Below are positions 21,401 to 29,972 of a stretch of 64,000 nucleotides of DNA, in pieces. The notes beneath the pieces were generated by a model, which saw nothing but the letters and a program-made list of their open reading frames with translations, did no database searches and had not been told where the DNA came from. This DNA is from Brevundimonas sp. ASV9 (GTDB lineage: Bacteria > Pseudomonadota > Alphaproteobacteria > Caulobacterales > Caulobacteraceae). The position numbers and the translations under genes are program-made. The stretch spans positions 1-64,000 of the forward strand of contig NZ_JAELUF010000001.1 of NCBI RefSeq assembly GCF_016429195.1. The letters are read 5' to 3'. The number at the start of each line of letters is the position of its first letter. Within the stretch, counting starts at the first letter, position 1.

Positions 21401-21914
21401 GCGCGACGGCATCGACGAGCTGAACGCCGAGGGCCGTGAGCGGCTTGTGGCGGCGTTCGACGTGATCAACGCCAACTTCAAGACCCTGTTCGAGGCCTTG
21501 TTCGGCGGGGGCCAGGCCGAGCTGAAACTGGTCGAGAGCGACGACCCGCTGGAGGCGGGGCTGGAAATCTACGCCTGCCCGCCCGGCAAGCGGTTGTCGG
21601 TCATGAGCCTGATGAGCGGCGGCGAACAGGCCCTAACGGCGGCGGCCCTGATCTTCGGCGTCTTCCTGGCCAACCCCGCGCCGGTCTGCGTGCTGGACGA
21701 GGTGGACGCGCCGCTGGACGACGCCAACGTGGACCGCTTCTGCCGGATGCTGCACGAGATGCGCAGCCGCACCGACACCCGCTTCATCGTCATCACCCAC
21801 AACCCCGTGACCATGAGCCGGATGGACCGGCTGTACGGCGTGACCATGCCCGAACGCGGCATGAGCCAGCTGGTCAGCGTGGACCTGAAACAGGCGGAGA
21901 CCCTGGTCGCATGA
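18477..21914 (+). CDS. smc: Chromosome segregation ATPase Smc
   Basis: The 1145-residue condensin core is complete. The N-terminal head has Walker [10 protein letters not shown] at residues 31-39 and [16 protein letters not shown] very Ala/Glu/Arg-rich coiled coil runs to about residue 470, a hinge spans about 480-640 ([19 protein letters not shown]), and the coil then returns. The C-terminal head carries the ABC signature [17 protein letters not shown] and Walker [14 protein letters not shown]. It has an AGGACG ribosome site and follows the dsbA pair by 12 bp. Its ScpA/ScpB partners are not in the window. Confidence 0.97.
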   Translation: MQFQRLRLVGFKSFVDPAEVHIESGLTGVVGPNGCGKSNVLESLRWVMGANSAKAMRGQGMDDVIFAGAAGRPPRSHAEVSLTIDNAQRRAPQPFTDSPMLEVSRRIDRGQGSTYRINGKEVRARDVQLLFADASTGANSPALVRQGQISELIAAKPQNRRRILEEAGGVAGLHTRRHEAELRLKAAETNLDRLDDIGRELETALNRLKREARQAEKYKKISAEIRALQAALLYVRWNDARLAAEAAAAELREADRAVADTTTAAAAAQTAALSAQEALKPAREEDAVASALLHRASLERDRLDMAEQAARAEVDRLKAEAVRIAADAAREDGMAADAQRELDRLDNELARLKAEIAGAPERGPELDKALTAAEDARKAADVEVERLAGMLAAVEARANAETARKRDAETRLARVIAQHDQARREREALGPLETPELETARQALEAAQADLAAARDAVEAAEATRGDLARAEQEARTAARAAEDRLGRLQTEARGLAQLLVTGKRDHPPALDKVRADKGYEAALAAALGDDLDAALDARAAAYWAGANAPSPSWPAGIAPLSDHVRAPEQLTARLALCGVAPKAEAARLAGLLPPGARLVTVEGDLYRWDGFVSRADAPRPAAVRLAQRTRLAELEAEIDKGKPALDQAQAAQKSATEAFRAAEEKVKAARLKPFAAEKAVTAARDRVETLAREQARREARAQALDDTVSRLAADAAEAQAALDAAQTPDAPSETIAGLRDELTAARATADAARTAAQTARSDRDAEARDRQGREQRLGSLTRAREGWVTRSKDSAGRVAALAKDADRTAALLKQAEVAPQGFAEQRGKLLDTLVAAEQRKQAASDAMTVAETEATEADRASRAAETAASQAREARAGLSARAEAAAEKLAEAETTLRETAQMSPQELGQKLTDDAIARPPDAAGAESLLYGLEREREALGAVNLRAEDEAVEYGERLNSMKSERIDLTQAIAKLRDGIDELNAEGRERLVAAFDVINANFKTLFEALFGGGQAELKLVESDDPLEAGLEIYACPPGKRLSVMSLMSGGEQALTAAALIFGVFLANPAPVCVLDEVDAPLDDANVDRFCRMLHEMRSRTDTRFIVITHNPVTMSRMDRLYGVTMPERGMSQLVSVDLKQAETLVA

Positions 21915-22324
21915 TCGCCCTGCTGCTCGCGCTCGCCGATCCGCAGCTGCTCCCGACCGGCGTGGGACGGTTCGCCATCTATGCCGACGCGGCCTCGATC
22001 GAACGCGAGGGCGACGTGGCGCGGATGCGGGAACTGCAGGTGACCGAGGCCGGGTTCAAGGTCGGAGACGTGACCTATGTCGGGGGCTGGTCGCGGTGGG
22101 CGTTCGACTGTCGCGCGAGGACGGCGGATCGGTTGGACTTCTCCTCCTTGAAGGCGGACGGGACGGAAGGGCCGGCGACGCCGGACGCCGCCCCGGCCTA
22201 TGACGCCGCGCCGGGCGGGGATGCAGCCGAGCTGCTGGCCATCGCCTGCCGGGTCGAACGGCCGGCCCAGGCGCTGACGCTGGAGCAGGCCATCAGCCAG
22301 GGACAAAGGGCGCTGGCGGACTGA
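21911..22324 (+). CDS. Small protein coupled to smc, unknown function
   Basis: 137 residues starting inside the smc stop (ATGA overlap), so translation is coupled. The N-terminus [15 protein letters not shown] is weakly signal-like. The body has [16 protein letters not shown], whose W-x-x-W-x-F-D-C pattern recalls the surface-adhesin-E-like small periplasmic family, and a second Cys in IACRVERPA. The last 32 bp overlap the end of mscS, which is transcribed towards it. I cannot assign a function. Confidence 0.6.
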   Translation: MIALLLALADPQLLPTGVGRFAIYADAASIEREGDVARMRELQVTEAGFKVGDVTYVGGWSRWAFDCRARTADRLDFSSLKADGTEGPATPDAAPAYDAAPGGDAAELLAIACRVERPAQALTLEQAISQGQRALAD

Positions 22325-23438
22325 CCGTCCCCTCGGCGGGCTTGTCGGACCCTTGCGGCCATTCGATACGGTCGCGCGGCAGGGCATCGCGGCATTCGTC
22401 GCGCATGAAGGCCATCAGCTTCTCGCGGATCTCGCAGCGCAGGTCGAAGGCGACCGGGGCCGAGCGGGCGCTGGCCAGGCAGCGCAACTGAAGCACGCGT
22501 TCGGTGATGTCGGTGACCTGCATCACCTGCACGTCGCCGTCCCAGTGTTTGGACGCCTTGACGATGCCCTCGAAGGCAGTGCGCAGCCGGTCGATGGGCG
22601 CTTCGTAATCGACGTAGAAGAAGGCGACTCCGATCAGGCGGGCGTTCTCGCGCGTCCAGTTCTGGAAGGGCTTGGTGATGAAGTAGGACAGGGGCAGCAC
22701 CATCCGGCGCCAGTCCCACAGCTTGACCACCACATAGGTCGAGGTGATCTCCTCGACATTGCCCCACTCGTTCTCGACGATGACGGCGTCGTCCAGGCGG
22801 ATGGGCTGGGTCAGGGCGATCTGGATGCCGGCGACCATGTTCGTCAGGATCGGCTGAAGCGCCAGACCGGCGATGATGCCGACGACGCCGGCCGAGGCCA
22901 GCAGGCTGACGCCCCACTGACGGAAGCCGGCGATGGTCATCAGGGCCAGGCCCACCGTGACGATGAACAGCACGACCTTGGCCACCCGCTGCAGGATGCG
23001 GGTCTGGGTCAGGTGCTTCCTGGCGAGCAGATTGTCCTCGACAGCGATATTGTACCGCTTGAGGTGCATGACCGACCACATGTCGAGCACGCCCGACGCC
23101 ATCCAGCCGAGGGTCAGGATGAACAGGAACAGCAGAGCGCTGCGGATATCCTCGGACGGGCCGGGATCCATCGGCGAGACGGTCACGCCGATGCCGATGC
23201 CGATGATGATGATCAGAACGCGCAGCTTGACCCGGGCGCGTTCGACCACGCCGCGCCAGAAGAGATCCTTGTTCCGAACGACGCGACGCAGGATGGCGAA
23301 GACGATCTTGTGCGTCAGCCAGCCGCCGCCGACGAAGACCAGCAGGACCAGGCCGATGACCGCCCATTCGGGCAGCCAGTCGAACCGGTGCCACAGGGCG
23401 CGGATCTGGCGGGTGACGGCGATGATTTCGGGAGGCAT
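22293..23438 (-). CDS. Small-conductance mechanosensitive channel (MscS family)
   Basis: 381-residue inner-membrane channel. Two or three N-terminal membrane segments (EWAVIGLVLLVFVGGG; LIIIIGIGIGVTVS; LLFLFILTLGWMASG) precede the pore-lining TM3 region GVSLLASAGVVGIIAGLALQPILTN. That segment has the Gly/Ala-rich MscS signature, and the cytoplasmic beta domain begins at GIQIALTQPIRLDDAVIVENEWGNVEEI. It releases solutes on hypo-osmotic shock. It sits 15 bp downstream of murG on the same strand, so it could be co-transcribed with it, and it overlaps the end of the smc-linked small gene tail to tail. Confidence 0.9.
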   Translation of the reverse strand: MPPEIIAVTRQIRALWHRFDWLPEWAVIGLVLLVFVGGGWLTHKIVFAILRRVVRNKDLFWRGVVERARVKLRVLIIIIGIGIGVTVSPMDPGPSEDIRSALLFLFILTLGWMASGVLDMWSVMHLKRYNIAVEDNLLARKHLTQTRILQRVAKVVLFIVTVGLALMTIAGFRQWGVSLLASAGVVGIIAGLALQPILTNMVAGIQIALTQPIRLDDAVIVENEWGNVEEITSTYVVVKLWDWRRMVLPLSYFITKPFQNWTRENARLIGVAFFYVDYEAPIDRLRTAFEGIVKASKHWDGDVQVMQVTDITERVLQLRCLASARSAPVAFDLRCEIREKLMAFMRDECRDALPRDRIEWPQGSDKPAEGTVSPPAPFVPG

Positions 23439-23453
23439 GAGCTTCCTAACGCG

Positions 23454-24551
23454 TCAGGGCCTTTGCGGTTGAGCCGTCGCCTCGACGAGGTCGGCCAGGC
23501 GTTGGGCGGCGTCGGGGATGGCGACGCTGCGGGCGGCGGCGGACATGGCCGACAGGCGCGCCGGGTCGGACAGGACGCCGGTCAGGGTCGAGGCCAGGCG
23601 ATCGACGGTCAGGTCGTCTTCCAGGATGACCTCGGCCGCGCCCGCATCGGTCAGGGCCTTGGCGTTCAGGCGCTGGTGGTCGTCGGTGGCGATCTTCAGC
23701 GGGATCAGGACGGACGGCAGGGCTGCGACCGCCAGTTCGGCGCAGGTCGAGGCGCCGGAGCGGCCGACGACCAGATGGGCCCTGGACAGCCGTTCAGCCA
23801 TGTCGCGGAAGAAGGGGGCGACCTCGGCCTCGATCCCGGCCTCCAGATAGATTTGACGCGCGGCCTCCAGCGTTTCGGGGCGGGACTGCTGCTGCACCTT
23901 CAGCCGACGTCGCAGGGCTTCCGGCAGGGCGGCCAGCGCGCGGGGCGTGGTCTCGGACAGGATGCGGGCGCCCTGGCTGCCGCCGGTGACCAGCACATGG
24001 ATCGGACCGTCGGCGGCGGGCGCGACATAGGGGCGGTCGAACAGGGCGCGGATCTCGGACCGCACCGGCGAGCCGACGACGTGGGAGCGGCCCTGGACCT
24101 TGGCCGGCGCGCGTTCCAGCGTCGGGAAGGACGAGGCGACCTGACCGACATAGGGGGCCAGGATGCGGTTGGTGCGGCCCAGGACCGCGTTCTGTTCATG
24201 GATCACCGTCGGTCGCTGGGACGTGACGGCGGCGACCAGGGCCGGGGCGGACGGATAGCCGCCGAAGCCGACGACGATGTCGGCGCCCAGCCGGTCGAAG
24301 GCCGTTCGCGCCTGAACCACGCCCTTGAAGATGGCGACGCCGGCCTTGATCAGGCCCAGCGGGCCCGAGCCGGTGGCGGCGTCAAGCGCCAGCCGTTCCT
24401 CGGCCGGAAAGGCGTGGGCGTATTGTTCGCCCCGATGATCGGTCGCCAGGACCACGCGCCAGCCGCGCGCCGCCATCTCGCGCGCCAGCGCCTCGGCCGG
24501 GAACATATGGCCGCCGGTGCCGCCGGCGGCGACGACGCAGAGCTTGGTCAT
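23454..24551 (-). CDS. murG: UDP-N-acetylglucosamine--lipid I GlcNAc transferase
   Basis: Peripheral membrane glycosyltransferase that makes lipid II. The 365 residues contain the N-terminal Gly loop VVAAGGTGGHMFPAEALA, the second Gly motif DIVVGFGGYPSAPAL, VIHEQNAVLGRTNR, and the donor-binding region VTGGSQGAR and GRSGASTCAELAVAALPSVLIP. A GGAG ribosome site precedes the ATG. In most bacteria murG is tightly packed between ftsW and murC. Here it is 267 bp from ftsW and 18 kb from murC, and it is followed by mscS, so it probably has its own promoter. Confidence 0.97.
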   Translation of the reverse strand: MTKLCVVAAGGTGGHMFPAEALAREMAARGWRVVLATDHRGEQYAHAFPAEERLALDAATGSGPLGLIKAGVAIFKGVVQARTAFDRLGADIVVGFGGYPSAPALVAAVTSQRPTVIHEQNAVLGRTNRILAPYVGQVASSFPTLERAPAKVQGRSHVVGSPVRSEIRALFDRPYVAPAADGPIHVLVTGGSQGARILSETTPRALAALPEALRRRLKVQQQSRPETLEAARQIYLEAGIEAEVAPFFRDMAERLSRAHLVVGRSGASTCAELAVAALPSVLIPLKIATDDHQRLNAKALTDAGAAEVILEDDLTVDRLASTLTGVLSDPARLSAMSAAARSVAIPDAAQRLADLVEATAQPQRP

Positions 24552-24582
24552 GGGCGAGGCTCCGAAAAAGAGGGGCTGAATA

Positions 24583-24643
24583 GTCTGAAGTTCAGACGGT
24601 GGGCAGGCAAAAACACCGTCTAATTCGTCTAATCTGTCTAATG
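24583..24643. repeat. GTCT palindrome and triple GTCTAAT repeat upstream of murG
   Basis: A perfect 7-1-7 palindrome GTCTGAAGTTCAGAC occupies 24583-24597, ending 32 bp before the murG start. It is followed by three exact GTCTAAT units at 24618, 24627 and 24636, a 9-bp period, and a further GTC at 24643. All share the GTCT half-site. The arrangement looks like a cooperative operator or iteron array for an unidentified DNA-binding protein. I know of no established motif that matches. Confidence 0.55.
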
Positions 24644-24782
24644 TCGGCCAGGAACGGTGCGGCGAGGAATGGGGCGGCGACAGGATCGCACGGTTTTGCA
24701 GCGTGGGCAGGAGACGGTCGATCGCGAGCGGTAAGCGAAGGAAATCATACGGATGTTTTCGTCAAAGAAGGCTAGCTAATCG

Positions 24783-24816
24783 CTCTTTCGTCCTCCTTCG
24801 CGCGGGGACGAAAGAG
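24783..24816 (-). terminator. Hairpin downstream of ftsW
   Basis: A perfect 11-bp inverted repeat CTCTTTCGTCC / GGACGAAAGAG with a 12-nt loop lies 3 bp beyond the ftsW stop. It has no U-tract, so termination may be partial. Its presence supports a transcription break between ftsW and murG. Confidence 0.55.
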
Positions 24817-24818
24817 AA

Positions 24819-25994
24819 CTACAGCAACCGCCGGCCCATGGTCAGGCTGGCGCCGGGTTCGTAGGCGCCGGGTCTGCGTCGCGTCAGGGCGAGCGCAAAG
24901 CCCATGGTCAGCCCCATGGCCAGCATGGAGGAGCCGCCATAGCTGATGAAGGGCAACGTCATGCCCTTGGTCGGGATCAGGTTCAGGTTCACCGCGACGT
25001 TGATGCAGGCCTGAAGCCCGATCAGCATGAACAGGCCCGCCGCCGCCGTCTGCTCGAACGGATCGGTCAGCTTCATGGCCCGGCGCATGCCGCGAATGAC
25101 GATGAAGGCGTAGAGGCTGATCATGATCAGGCTGAGGATCAGGCCGAACTCCTCGGCGCCGACGGAATAGATGAAGTCGGTGTGCAGGTCGGGCACGCGG
25201 CGCTTCATCACGCCCTCGCCGATCCCCCGGCCCAGCAGGCCGCCGGCGCGAATGGCCTCGGACGCGCTGTCGATCTGGTGGGTGTCGGTGGTCTCGGGCG
25301 AGAAGAAGCGGCTGAGGCGGTCGCGCATGTGGCCGAAGACGAAATACAGCGACACCAGCCCCGCCATGCCCAGGCTGGCCAGAACCGCCATCCATTTGAA
25401 CGGCACGCCCGCCATGAAGAAGACGGCCATGAAGGTGGTGGTGATCAGAAGCGTCTGGCCGATGTCGGGCTGGATCAGCAGCAGCGAGACGGTCAGCGCA
25501 TAGAAACCAAACGCGATGGTGACGCCGGGCACCCCCTGCCCCTTTTGCGCCTCGGCGAACATCCAGGCGGCGAAGACGATCAAGCCGGGCTTGGCGAACT
25601 CGGACGGTTGCAGACTGAAGGGGCCGAAGTTCACCCAGCGGGCGGCCCCCTTCACCGTGTCGCCGATGAACGGCAAGGCCATCATCACGACGATGGCGCC
25701 GAACAGGGCCAGGACGGCGATCCGTCGCACGCCGCGCGGCGACATCAGCGAGGTCGTCAGCATGATGCTGAGCCCCACGCCCGAGAAGACCATCATCCGC
25801 CAGGAATAGTGGAAGGGGTCGGTGATCGATTCATCGGCCAGGATGGCGGCGGGGCTGGAGGCGAAGCTAAGCGCGACGCCCAGGGCCATCAGCGCGAGCG
25901 CCGCGCCCAGCAGGCCGCGATCCACGGTCCAGAACCACTGGGCCACATGGCTTTGGTCATTACGGGAAAAGGCGGGGGTGTATGGAGCGCTCAT
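24819..25994 (-). CDS. ftsW: Lipid II polymerase FtsW (SEDS family)
   Basis: Septal peptidoglycan glycosyltransferase of the SEDS family. The 391 residues give about ten membrane segments (for example LLGAALALMALGVALSF, VAILALFGAIVVMMALPF, TLLITTTFMAVFFMAGV). Family signatures are GAARWVNFGPFSLQPSEFAKP, with the conserved aromatic/Ser segment, LIQPDIGQTLLI, and the C-terminal PTKGMTLPFISYGGSSMLA. It overlaps murD by 4 bp and is the last gene of the right-hand dcw segment before the murG gap. Confidence 0.97.
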   Translation of the reverse strand: MSAPYTPAFSRNDQSHVAQWFWTVDRGLLGAALALMALGVALSFASSPAAILADESITDPFHYSWRMMVFSGVGLSIMLTTSLMSPRGVRRIAVLALFGAIVVMMALPFIGDTVKGAARWVNFGPFSLQPSEFAKPGLIVFAAWMFAEAQKGQGVPGVTIAFGFYALTVSLLLIQPDIGQTLLITTTFMAVFFMAGVPFKWMAVLASLGMAGLVSLYFVFGHMRDRLSRFFSPETTDTHQIDSASEAIRAGGLLGRGIGEGVMKRRVPDLHTDFIYSVGAEEFGLILSLIMISLYAFIVIRGMRRAMKLTDPFEQTAAAGLFMLIGLQACINVAVNLNLIPTKGMTLPFISYGGSSMLAMGLTMGFALALTRRRPGAYEPGASLTMGRRLL

Positions 25995-27430
25995 GACGCG
26001 GTTTCCGAGACGGCGCCGAGGGCCAGGACGGCGGCGCGGAAGGCCTCGCCGCGCGCCTCGAAGTCCTTGAACTGATCGAAGCTGGCGCAGGCGGGGGACA
26101 GAAGGACGATCTGGTCGCCGCCGGCCGAGGCTGCATCGGCGGCGGCGGCGGCCACGGCGGCGTCGAGGGTGTGGGCGATGACGTGGGGCGTGTCAGCAAG
26201 TGTTTCGGCGAAGGCAGGGGCCGCGTCGCCGATCAGATAGGCCTTGGCGATGCGGGGAAAGAGGTCGGCGAGGTCCGCGATGCCGCCGGCCTTAGGCACA
26301 CCGCCGGCGATCCAGAAGACGGACGGATAGGAGGCCAGGGCCTGACGCGCCGCGTCGGCGTTGGTGGCCTTGGAATCGTTGATGAACCGCACGGAGCCGA
26401 GGCGGCCGACCGCCTCCATGCGGTGGGCCAGGCCGGGGAAGAACAGCAGGCCGGCGACGGCCGCGTCGTGCGAGACGCCCAGCCGCCGTGCTGTCCCATA
26501 TGCGAACGCAGCGTTCTGAGCATTGTGACGGCCGGGCAACGAACGGGCGGCGGCGAGATCGGTTATGATCACAGTATCCCTGCCTTCTTGCGAAAGAACG
26601 CCATCTACTGCTCGGAAACCGAAGCCGCTGATGAATCCGTTTAGCGGCTGTCGAGAAAAGTCCAGCGCTGCTCGATTGCTGACGCAAGCGAGCGACCAGT
26701 CATCGCAAATCTGATCCGCGATCCAGTGGCTCCACTCGTCATCGATGCTAACCATCGCGGCGCTGGCGCGTGATGGGCCTGGATTTGCGAAAATCCGGCG
26801 CTTGGCAGCCACATAGCCGTCCATGCCGCCGTGGCGGTCCAGGTGGTCGGGGCTGATGTTGGTCAGGATGGCGACGTCGGGGGCGAAGGTCGTGGTGAGG
26901 TCCAGCTGATAGCTGGAGACCTCGATCACATAGACGGCGTCGGGCGTCGGTTCGGGCAAGGCCAGGACGCCGACGCCGATATTGCCGCCGACGTGGACGG
27001 TCAGGCCCGCCGACTTCAGCACCCAGCCGATCAGCGCGGTGGTGGTGGACTTGCCGTTCGTGCCGGTGATGGCGACGACGCGCGGCCGCTGATCCTTCGG
27101 CCGGCCGGCCAGGGCGCGGGCGAACAGTTCGATGTCGCCGACGACGGGCACGCCGGCCGCGCGGGCCAGGTCCACGGTCCAGTGGGGCCTGGGATGGGTC
27201 AGCGGCGCGCCGGGCGACAGGACCAGGGCGGCGAAGTCGGACCACTCGGCGGCAGCCAGGTCCTCGACCGTAAAGCCCTCGGCTTTGGCCTGCGCGCGGC
27301 CGGCCTCGCCGTCGTCCCACAGGATCGGGACCGCGCCCCCGGCCTGAAGGGCGCGCGCGGCCGTGATCCCCGACCGTCCCAGGCCGAAGACCGCGACCCG
27401 CCTGCCTTCAAAGCCGGGAACGGGGATCAT
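25991..27430 (-). CDS. murD: UDP-N-acetylmuramoylalanine--D-glutamate ligase
   Basis: Adds D-Glu to UDP-MurNAc-L-Ala. The 479 residues are typical. Motifs are the N-terminal dinucleotide-like fold VAVFGLGRSGITAARAL, P-loop ITGTNGKSTTTALIG, VIEVSSYQLD, NISPDHLDRHGG, SLPGRHNAQNAAFAYGTA and FINDSKATNADAA. Codons from about 26540 to 26760 (the middle of the protein, around IDDEWSHWIADQICDD) are noticeably less G+C-rich, near 55 percent, than the rest of the gene. The reading frame is intact. Confidence 0.97.
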   Translation of the reverse strand: MIPVPGFEGRRVAVFGLGRSGITAARALQAGGAVPILWDDGEAGRAQAKAEGFTVEDLAAAEWSDFAALVLSPGAPLTHPRPHWTVDLARAAGVPVVGDIELFARALAGRPKDQRPRVVAITGTNGKSTTTALIGWVLKSAGLTVHVGGNIGVGVLALPEPTPDAVYVIEVSSYQLDLTTTFAPDVAILTNISPDHLDRHGGMDGYVAAKRRIFANPGPSRASAAMVSIDDEWSHWIADQICDDWSLACVSNRAALDFSRQPLNGFISGFGFRAVDGVLSQEGRDTVIITDLAAARSLPGRHNAQNAAFAYGTARRLGVSHDAAVAGLLFFPGLAHRMEAVGRLGSVRFINDSKATNADAARQALASYPSVFWIAGGVPKAGGIADLADLFPRIAKAYLIGDAAPAFAETLADTPHVIAHTLDAAVAAAAADAASAGGDQIVLLSPACASFDQFKDFEARGEAFRAAVLALGAVSETAS

Positions 27431-27434
27431 CGGA

Positions 27435-28544
27435 TCAGCGCAGCTTCAGCGTCGACAGGCCCAGCAAGGCCAGGGCGCCGGCGATGATCCAGAAGCGGAT
27501 GACGACGGTGGATTCCGGCCAGCCCATCTTTTCGAAATGGTGGTGGACCGGCGCCATCAGGAAGATGCGCTTCTTCGTCAGCTTGTAATAGCCGACCTGG
27601 ATCATGACCGAGGCGGCCTCCATGACGAACAGGCCGCCGACGATGCCCAGAACCAGTTCGTGCTTGGTGGTGACGGCGATGGCGCCCAGCGCGCCGCCCA
27701 GAGCCAGCGAACCCGTGTCGCCCATGAAGATCTTGGCCGGCGGGGCGTTGTACCAGAGGAAGCCCGCGCCGCCGCCGATCATGGCCGCGCAGAAGATGGC
27801 CAGTTCACCCGCGCCAGGCACGTGGTGGACCTGAAGATACTGGGCGAAGACGAAGTTGCCGGCGAGGTAGCTGATCACGCCGAACGCGCCCGCCGCCATC
27901 ATCACCGGCACGGTCGCCAGGCCGTCCAGACCGTCGGTCAGGTTCACCGCATTGGAGAAGCCGACGATGGTGAAGGCCGCGAACGCCACATAGAACCAGC
28001 CGATATTCAGCAGCACGGCCTTGAAGAAGGGGAAGGCGATCGACGTCTCGAGCCCCGGTGAGGTTGGCGACACCGTCATCCAAAGCACGGTCAGGACGCC
28101 GGCGACGACGGCGACGACGGTCTGGGCCAGGAGCTTCTGCTTGGAGGTCAGGCCGGCCGAGGTCTGTTTCGTCACCTTGGCGTAGTCGTCGATGAAGCCC
28201 AGCACGCCGAAGGCCGCCGTCACGAAGCTGACGATCCAGATGTAGGGGTTGGTCAGGTCGCCCCAGAGCAGCACCGCCACGCCGATGCCGGCCAGGATCA
28301 TCAGACCGCCCATGGTCGGGGTGCCGACCTTGGACAGGTGGGACACCGGGCCATCGTCGCGGATCGGCTGGCCCCGGCCCTGTTTGGCGCGGATCCAGTT
28401 GATGAAGCGGCTGCCCATGGCGACGGCGACGATCATGGCGGTGGCCATGGCGAGGGCCACGCGCACCGTCTGGTACTGAACCAGGTTCAACAGCGGATAC
28501 TGGTGCGCCACGTCGGCGTAGTAGAGATAGAGCAGGTAAAACAT
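27435..28544 (-). CDS. mraY: Phospho-N-acetylmuramoyl-pentapeptide transferase
   Basis: Integral membrane enzyme that makes lipid I on undecaprenyl phosphate. The 369 residues and about ten membrane segments fit MraY. Signatures are [13 protein letters not shown], the catalytic Asp pair in [43 protein letters not shown] and the His-rich loop [15 protein letters not shown]. It lies 9 bp after murF and 4 bp before murD. Confidence 0.98.
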   Translation of the reverse strand: MFYLLYLYYADVAHQYPLLNLVQYQTVRVALAMATAMIVAVAMGSRFINWIRAKQGRGQPIRDDGPVSHLSKVGTPTMGGLMILAGIGVAVLLWGDLTNPYIWIVSFVTAAFGVLGFIDDYAKVTKQTSAGLTSKQKLLAQTVVAVVAGVLTVLWMTVSPTSPGLETSIAFPFFKAVLLNIGWFYVAFAAFTIVGFSNAVNLTDGLDGLATVPVMMAAGAFGVISYLAGNFVFAQYLQVHHVPGAGELAIFCAAMIGGGAGFLWYNAPPAKIFMGDTGSLALGGALGAIAVTTKHELVLGIVGGLFVMEAASVMIQVGYYKLTKKRIFLMAPVHHHFEKMGWPESTVVIRFWIIAGALALLGLSTLKLR

Positions 28545-28553
28545 TCGGCTTCC

Positions 28554-29972
28554 CTATCGCGTCGTGGGCGTCGTGTCGCGGCCTTGAAGGTCGGCGAGCG
28601 CCTTGGCCACCAGCGAGGCCTTGGAGCCGTTCGAACCCTTGACCATGACGATGTCGCCGGGCGCGACCAGCAGGGCCGCCTCGGCCGCCAGTTCCGCCGC
28701 CGTCGCGCGCCAGACGCCGCGTCGCGAGACCGGAAGCGCGTCGTACAGCCAGCGCATCTCGGGGCCGGCGGCGTGGACCAGGTCGAGGCCGGCGGCGTCG
28801 ATGGGGCCGGCGAGGCCTTCATGCAGGTCGCGGCTCTGCTCGCCCAGCTCCAGCATGTCGGTTAGCACCACCACGCGGCGGCCCGAGGTCGAGCGCGCGC
28901 CCAGGGTCTTGAACCCGGCGACCATGGACAGCGGATTGGCGTTGTAGCTTTCGTCGATTAGGGTGAAGGCGCCGTGTGGCGTCGTGACCGTGCGGGTCTG
29001 GCCGCGTCCGGCCAGAGGCTGGAACCCCGCGAGGGCCTCCAGGCCCGTCTCCAGCGTTACGTCCAGGGCGTCGAGCATCAAGAGAACGCACAGGCTGTTC
29101 AGGCCCCAGTGGGCGCCGGACTGGGCCAGGCGATAGTCGATGCGTCGCCCGAACAGTTCGGCGGCGACCGCCGCGCCTTCGGCGTCCGGCCGGAAGTCCA
29201 GCAGGCGGGCGTCATGGCCGGCGTCAGATCCAAAAGTCAGCAGGCGCGCGCCGACCGCCTTGGCCGCGTCGCACAGGACAGCCGAGAAGGCGACGTCGCC
29301 GTTCGCCACGGCCGCACCGCCCGGGACCAGACCTTGGAAGATGGTCGCCTTTTCACGCGCGACCCCGGCCTCGCCGTCCGCGAAGGCCTCGATATGGACC
29401 GGACCGACCGTGGTGACGCAGGCGGCGTGGGGGGCGACGAAGCGCGACAGCGGCGCGATCTCGCCGGGCGCATTCATGCCGATCTCGAACACGGCGCGCT
29501 GGGTCTCGGCCGGCATCCGGGCCAGGGTCAGGGGCACGCCGATGTGGTTGTTGTAGCTCTTGATCGAGCCATGCGCTGAACCCGCCAGATCAAGGCCCGC
29601 CTTGATCGCCTGGGTGACGCTGGTCTTGCCGACGCTGCCGGTGACGGCGCCGCGCTTCACATGGGGCGCGCGCTCGCGGGCGGCGACGCCCAGGGCTTCG
29701 AGGCCGCGCAAGGTGTCGGGCACGACGACGCAAGGGCCGCCTTCAACCGGGTGTTCGACCAGGGCGGCCGCAGCGCCCGATGCGAAGGCGCCGCTGGCGA
29801 ACTGATGCCCGTCGCGTTCGCCCTTGAGCGCAAGGAACAGATCGCCGGGGACGATCTCGCGGCTGTTGTAGGTCAGGCCCGTGATCGGGCGGTCGTCGCC
29901 CTGCAGCACGCCGCCCGTGGCGGCGGCGACTTCGGCGGCCGACCAGAGCGGGCGGGCGGAGTGTTCAGGCAT
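28554..29972 (-). CDS. murF: UDP-N-acetylmuramoyl-tripeptide--D-Ala-D-Ala ligase
   Basis: Adds the D-Ala-D-Ala made by Ddl, completing the pentapeptide. The 472 residues show LTYNSREIVPGDLFLALKGERDG, the P-loop TGSVGKTSVTQAIK, YNNHIGVPLTLARM, EIGMNAPGEIAPLSR and DESYNANPLSM. The start overlaps the end of murE by 8 bp. Confidence 0.97.
   Translation of the reverse strand: MPEHSARPLWSAAEVAAATGGVLQGDDRPITGLTYNSREIVPGDLFLALKGERDGHQFASGAFASGAAAALVEHPVEGGPCVVVPDTLRGLEALGVAARERAPHVKRGAVTGSVGKTSVTQAIKAGLDLAGSAHGSIKSYNNHIGVPLTLARMPAETQRAVFEIGMNAPGEIAPLSRFVAPHAACVTTVGPVHIEAFADGEAGVAREKATIFQGLVPGGAAVANGDVAFSAVLCDAAKAVGARLLTFGSDAGHDARLLDFRPDAEGAAVAAELFGRRIDYRLAQSGAHWGLNSLCVLLMLDALDVTLETGLEALAGFQPLAGRGQTRTVTTPHGAFTLIDESYNANPLSMVAGFKTLGARSTSGRRVVVLTDMLELGEQSRDLHEGLAGPIDAAGLDLVHAAGPEMRWLYDALPVSRRGVWRATAAELAAEAALLVAPGDIVMVKGSNGSKASLVAKALADLQGRDTTPTTR

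Noticed and set aside
22353-24623. A 756-codon open frame on the plus strand opposite mscS and murG
   Set aside because: Both genes on the minus strand have full family motifs. The plus-strand product is rich in Gly/Arg/Asp/Gln/His, typical of antisense frames in high-GC DNA.
24618-24642. Short direct repeats as a CRISPR remnant
   Set aside because: Units are 7 bp with 2-bp spacers, with no cas genes and no spacer-length intervals. It looks like an operator array instead.
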